Assembly: GCA_020250445.1 (NCBI GenBank)
Contig: JADCEF010000076.1
Span: forward strand, 1 to 42,158
DNA length: 42,158 bases
Reading direction: 5' to 3'
From: Rhodobacter sp.
Lineage (GTDB): Bacteria; Pseudomonadota; Alphaproteobacteria; Rhodobacterales; Rhodobacteraceae
A program made the position numbers and the translations under genes. The notes below the pieces were generated by a model. The model had not been told where the DNA came from and ran no database searches. It saw only the letters and a program-made list of their open reading frames with translations. Each line of letters starts with the position of its first letter. Positions within the stretch are counted from its first letter, which is position 1. Shown in pieces: positions 39,788 through 42,158 of this stretch.

Positions 39788-40729
39788 CTATTCCGCAGGC
39801 TTTACGTCCGCCCGCACCCCCGACGTCCGCCCGAAATCGGGCGCGGCAGTATCCTGCCCCGCTTCGATGATACCGCGTCTGACCGCCCGAGTCCTTGTAA
39901 AATATTCGTGCAGGTGCGGACCATCGCCCAGGCGGATAGCGCGTTGCAAAGCAAAGAGTTCTTCGGTGAAGCGGCCCAGGATATCAAGGGTGGCTTCCTT
40001 GTTGGTCAGAAAGACGTCACGCCACATTGTCGGATCGCTGGCGGCGATTCTGGTGAAATCGCGAAAGCCGCTGGCGGAATACTTGATCACTTCCGAATTT
40101 GAAACCTGCTGCAGATGGTCGGCCACCCCCACCATCGTGTAGGCAATCAGATGCGGGGTATGTGACACCACCGCCAGCACCAGATCATGGTGCGCGGCAT
40201 CCATCTCGTCCACGTTGGACCCCATCGCTTCCCAAAGACTGCGCAGCCTAGCGACCGCCGCAGGCGTGGACCGTTCGGTTGGTGTCAGCAGGCACCAGCG
40301 GTTCTGGAACAGCGTGGCAAAGCCCGAACGCGGGCCGGAATATTCGGTTCCCGCCAGCGGATGACCCGGCACAAAGGCAACACCCGGCGGCAGATGCGGT
40401 GCCACCGCCGCAATCACGGCCTGCTTGACCGACCCTACGTCCGTCACCGTGGCACCGGGGGCCAGATGCGGGCCGATTTCGGCGGCAAGCTCACCCATCG
40501 CCCCCACCGGCACCGCCAGCACCACCAGATCGGCCCCCTGCACCGCCTGTGCCGCCGTATCCGTCACACGGTCAACAAAGCCGATCTCAAGCGCGGTGGC
40601 GCGGGTTTCGGCCGTCTGCGCATAGCCTGTGATGTCCCGGGCAAGCCCGCTCCGACGGATTGCATGGGCCATGGACGAGGCAATCAGCCCCAGCCCGATC
40701 AGCGCGACACGGTCATAAAGCCGCGGCAT
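39788..40729 (-). CDS. tyrA: Prephenate/arogenate dehydrogenase
   Basis: NAD(P)-dependent enzyme of 313 residues in tyrosine synthesis. The Rossmann motif GLGLIASSMAHAI begins near residue 10. The catalytic HPLAGTEYSG segment lies near residue 118, and SHTPHLIAYTM near residue 190 holds the second active-site His. No chorismate mutase or ACT domain is fused. The start overlaps the hisC stop by one base (TGATG). Whether it prefers prephenate or arogenate cannot be told from the sequence. Confidence 0.94.
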   Translation of the reverse strand: MPRLYDRVALIGLGLIASSMAHAIRRSGLARDITGYAQTAETRATALEIGFVDRVTDTAAQAVQGADLVVLAVPVGAMGELAAEIGPHLAPGATVTDVGSVKQAVIAAVAPHLPPGVAFVPGHPLAGTEYSGPRSGFATLFQNRWCLLTPTERSTPAAVARLRSLWEAMGSNVDEMDAAHHDLVLAVVSHTPHLIAYTMVGVADHLQQVSNSEVIKYSASGFRDFTRIAASDPTMWRDVFLTNKEATLDILGRFTEELFALQRAIRLGDGPHLHEYFTRTRAVRRGIIEAGQDTAAPDFGRTSGVRADVKPAE

Positions 40730-41814
40730 CACCGCTGCCCCTTGAACTGGGCAACGGCATGGACAACGCGGCGGCACGAGCTTTCGTCGCCGACCGTGAT
40801 GCGCAGGCAATGCGGCAGCTTGTAGCCGCCGACCTGACGCACGATCAGCCCCTGGGCCTTGAGGTAGGCATCGCAATTCGCCGCCTCGGCGGCATCGGCA
40901 AAGCGGGCAAGCACAAAATTGGCCGTCGAGGTGTCGGACGGCACCCCCATTTCCGCCAGCGATTCCGCCAGCCAGGCCCGCATGCGGGTGTTTTCCGCGC
41001 GGCATCTGGCGACGTGATCCTGATCGCGCACGGCGGCTTCGGCAACATCAAGCTGTGCGGTCGACAGGTTGAATGGCCCGCGGATGCGGCTAAGCACATC
41101 GATGATCGCCTGCGGGCCATAGCCCCAGCCGATGCGCAGCCCCCCCAGCCCGTAGGCCTTGGAAAAGGTGCGGGTCATCACGACATTCTCGCGCGCCTCG
41201 ATCAGCGCCTTGCCGCCGTCATAACCTTCGACATATTCGGCATAGGCCCCGTCCAGCACCAGGATCGCCTGTTTCGGCAGGCCTTCGGCAAGCCGGGCCA
41301 TGTCCTTGGCCCCGATCATCGTGCCGGTGGGGTTGTTCGGGTTGGCGATGAAGACAAGCTTCGTCTTCTTGGTGCAGGCGGCAAGGATGGCATCAACATC
41401 GGCGGTGCGTTCCCGCTCTGCCACCTCGACCGGGGTCGCCCCGACGGCAAGGGCAGAGATGCGGTACATCAGGAATCCGTGTTCGGTATGGATCACCTCA
41501 TCCCCCGGGCCGGCATAGGCCTGGCACAGGAAGGTGATGACCTCGTCCGAACCGGCCCCGCAGATCACGCGGCCGGCGTCAAGACCATGCACGTCGGCGA
41601 TGGCCTGACGCAGGGCGGCATGGTCGGTCGGGGGGTATCGGTGCAGCTGGTGGACGCTGCGCAGGAAGACTTCCCTGGCACGTTCCGACGGGCCGAAGGG
41701 GTTTTCGTTCGACGACAGTTTGACCACGTTCGACATGCCCGCAATCTGCGCCTGACCGCCCTGATACAGGGCGATATCCAGGATGCCCGGCTGTGGGCGT
41801 ATTGCGTTCGTCAT
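40729..41814 (-). CDS. hisC: Histidinol-phosphate aminotransferase
   Basis: PLP-dependent class I/II aminotransferase of 361 residues. It begins with a [12 protein letters not shown] motif near residue 30, has NPNNPTG near residue 155, and the PLP-lysine segment [18 protein letters not shown] near residue 220. It converts imidazole acetol phosphate to histidinol phosphate and probably also acts as an aromatic aminotransferase, which would fit its coupling to tyrA. GGGAG lies eight bases before the ATG. Confidence 0.95.
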   Translation of the reverse strand: MTNAIRPQPGILDIALYQGGQAQIAGMSNVVKLSSNENPFGPSERAREVFLRSVHQLHRYPPTDHAALRQAIADVHGLDAGRVICGAGSDEVITFLCQAYAGPGDEVIHTEHGFLMYRISALAVGATPVEVAERERTADVDAILAACTKKTKLVFIANPNNPTGTMIGAKDMARLAEGLPKQAILVLDGAYAEYVEGYDGGKALIEARENVVMTRTFSKAYGLGGLRIGWGYGPQAIIDVLSRIRGPFNLSTAQLDVAEAAVRDQDHVARCRAENTRMRAWLAESLAEMGVPSDTSTANFVLARFADAAEAANCDAYLKAQGLIVRQVGGYKLPHCLRITVGDESSCRRVVHAVAQFKGQR

Positions 41815-41841
41815 GGCCGTACTCCCGCTGTCGGGCTGGTT

Positions 41842-41976
41842 CTAGCGGCGGGCCGGGGCGTTTGCCAGCAGCATCTTGACCGCCCGGTCAGACGGCAGGA
41901 AAGGCTGCGTGCCGCGCGGAACCGTTGCGGACACCTCCAGCGCCCGGCTTTTGAAGCCGATTGCACCTGACCTGCG
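41842..41976 (-). pseudogene. Possible C-terminal fragment of a coding gene
   Basis: A 44-codon frame with GC-rich third positions, ending in TAG (41844-41842), translates to a sensible C-terminus (GFKSRALEVSATVPRG then DRAVKMLLANAPARR). No start codon in context; the frame is closed by TGA at 41979-41977, next to a 13-C run. It could be the end of a gene broken by a frameshift, or an assembly error near the contig edge. The family is not recognised. Confidence 0.3.
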
Positions 41977-41983
41977 TCAGACG

Positions 41984-41996
41984 CCCCCCCCCCCCC
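41984..41996. repeat. Homopolymer run of 13 C
   Basis: Thirteen consecutive cytosines, the longest such run in the window, in a place where reading frames on the minus strand change. Such runs are prone to slippage, either in the cell or in sequencing. Confidence 0.9.
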
Positions 41997-42086
41997 GAAG
42001 AGTGATCCGTGCTTGCCGATGCTGTCCCGTGGAGTGGTGTAGCTGGCGCTGATCGTCACCGTGATGTTCGGCGCGGGCCTGCTTGA

Positions 42087-42158
42087 TCAGGATGCCGCGG
42101 CGGGCAGACTGATGACGGCATCATCGCCCATCGGTGCGATGGTTTCCAGCGTCATGTA
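42087..42158 (-). CDS. Possible 3' end of a truncated gene at the window edge
   Basis: On the minus strand, 23 codons enter from the right edge and end at TGA (42089-42087), giving MTLETIAPMGDDAVISLPAAAS. Too short to identify; another frame of this stretch is also open on the plus strand. Confidence 0.3.
   Translation of the reverse strand, partial: YMTLETIAPMGDDAVISLPAAAS

Noticed and set aside
40660-41970. Long plus-strand frame opposite hisC and tyrA
   Set aside because: It is antisense to intact hisC and tyrA and resembles no protein family.
41811-42059. 82-residue minus-strand ORF upstream of hisC
   Set aside because: It crosses the 13-C run and then changes to a low-quality frame overlapping the better C-terminal frame at 41976-41842, so it is not accepted as a gene.

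Overview
The window reads as a chromosomal segment of an alphaproteobacterium of the order Rhodobacterales, close to Rhodobacter, Gemmobacter or Tabrizicola. This is inferred from several features: very high GC content and GC-rich third codon positions; an F1-only ATP synthase operon (atpH-atpA-atpG-small ORF-atpD-atpC) without F0 genes; an Hsp20-DUF1150 pair; a fused ATP sulfurylase/APS kinase; and a hisC-tyrA-extensin run. No rRNA, tRNA, CRISPR array, transposase or phage gene was seen. Almost everything is housekeeping, and genes are densely packed with many 1-8 base overlaps.

Layout. 1-714 holds a modular intergenic repeat and the trxB leader. 715-3596 carries thioredoxin reductase and the bifunctional sulfate-activation enzyme. 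3811-4151 is a second copy of the repeat. 4152-4804 is a DUF1150/Hsp20 pair behind a sigma-32-like promoter. 4994-6819 holds a DUF465 gene and purE-purK. 6846-7087 is the third repeat copy. 7088-9599 holds a secreted lipase-like protein, a Nudix/Gre-factor-like/GNAT operon and a cold-shock protein. 9801-11001 is a divergent DUF4406/DeoR-regulator pair sharing a repeated operator-like motif. 11121-13288 is groES-groEL with a CIRCE element and a terminator. 13376-17855 contains TraB/GumN, manganese pyrophosphatase, a HAD phosphatase, a MaoC hydratase and ribF. 17877-20265 holds three glycosyltransferase-like genes. 20436-24457 contains a YcgN-like protein, threonine aldolase, an alpha/beta hydrolase, a DsbA-fold isomerase and prs. 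24548-29715 is the F1 operon. 29996-34121 holds a methyltransferase, gloB and clpA. 34242-37111 is a MotA/ExbB-like plus MotB/OmpA-like pair. 37200-41814 holds chaC, a DUF2125 gene, extensin, tyrA and hisC. 41815-42158 holds only fragmentary frames and a 13-C run.

How genes work together. trxB, sulfate activation and purine synthesis supply redox, sulfur and nucleotide metabolism. Prs makes the PRPP used in purine and histidine synthesis, and hisC/tyrA continue amino-acid synthesis. GroESL, ClpA and Hsp20 form the protein quality-control set. GloB and ChaC both act on glutathione or its adducts.

Most interesting unexplained items: (1) a modular, hairpin-rich intergenic repeat. Two copies begin at the first codon after the stop codon of unrelated genes and stay collinear without gaps for 122 bases, including two short conserved frames; (2) a proton-channel motor pair whose MotB-like subunit carries a very long periplasmic coiled coil; (3) an uncharacterised coiled-coil gene inside the F1 ATP synthase operon; (4) three phased copies of a heptamer between a DeoR regulator and a DUF4406 gene.
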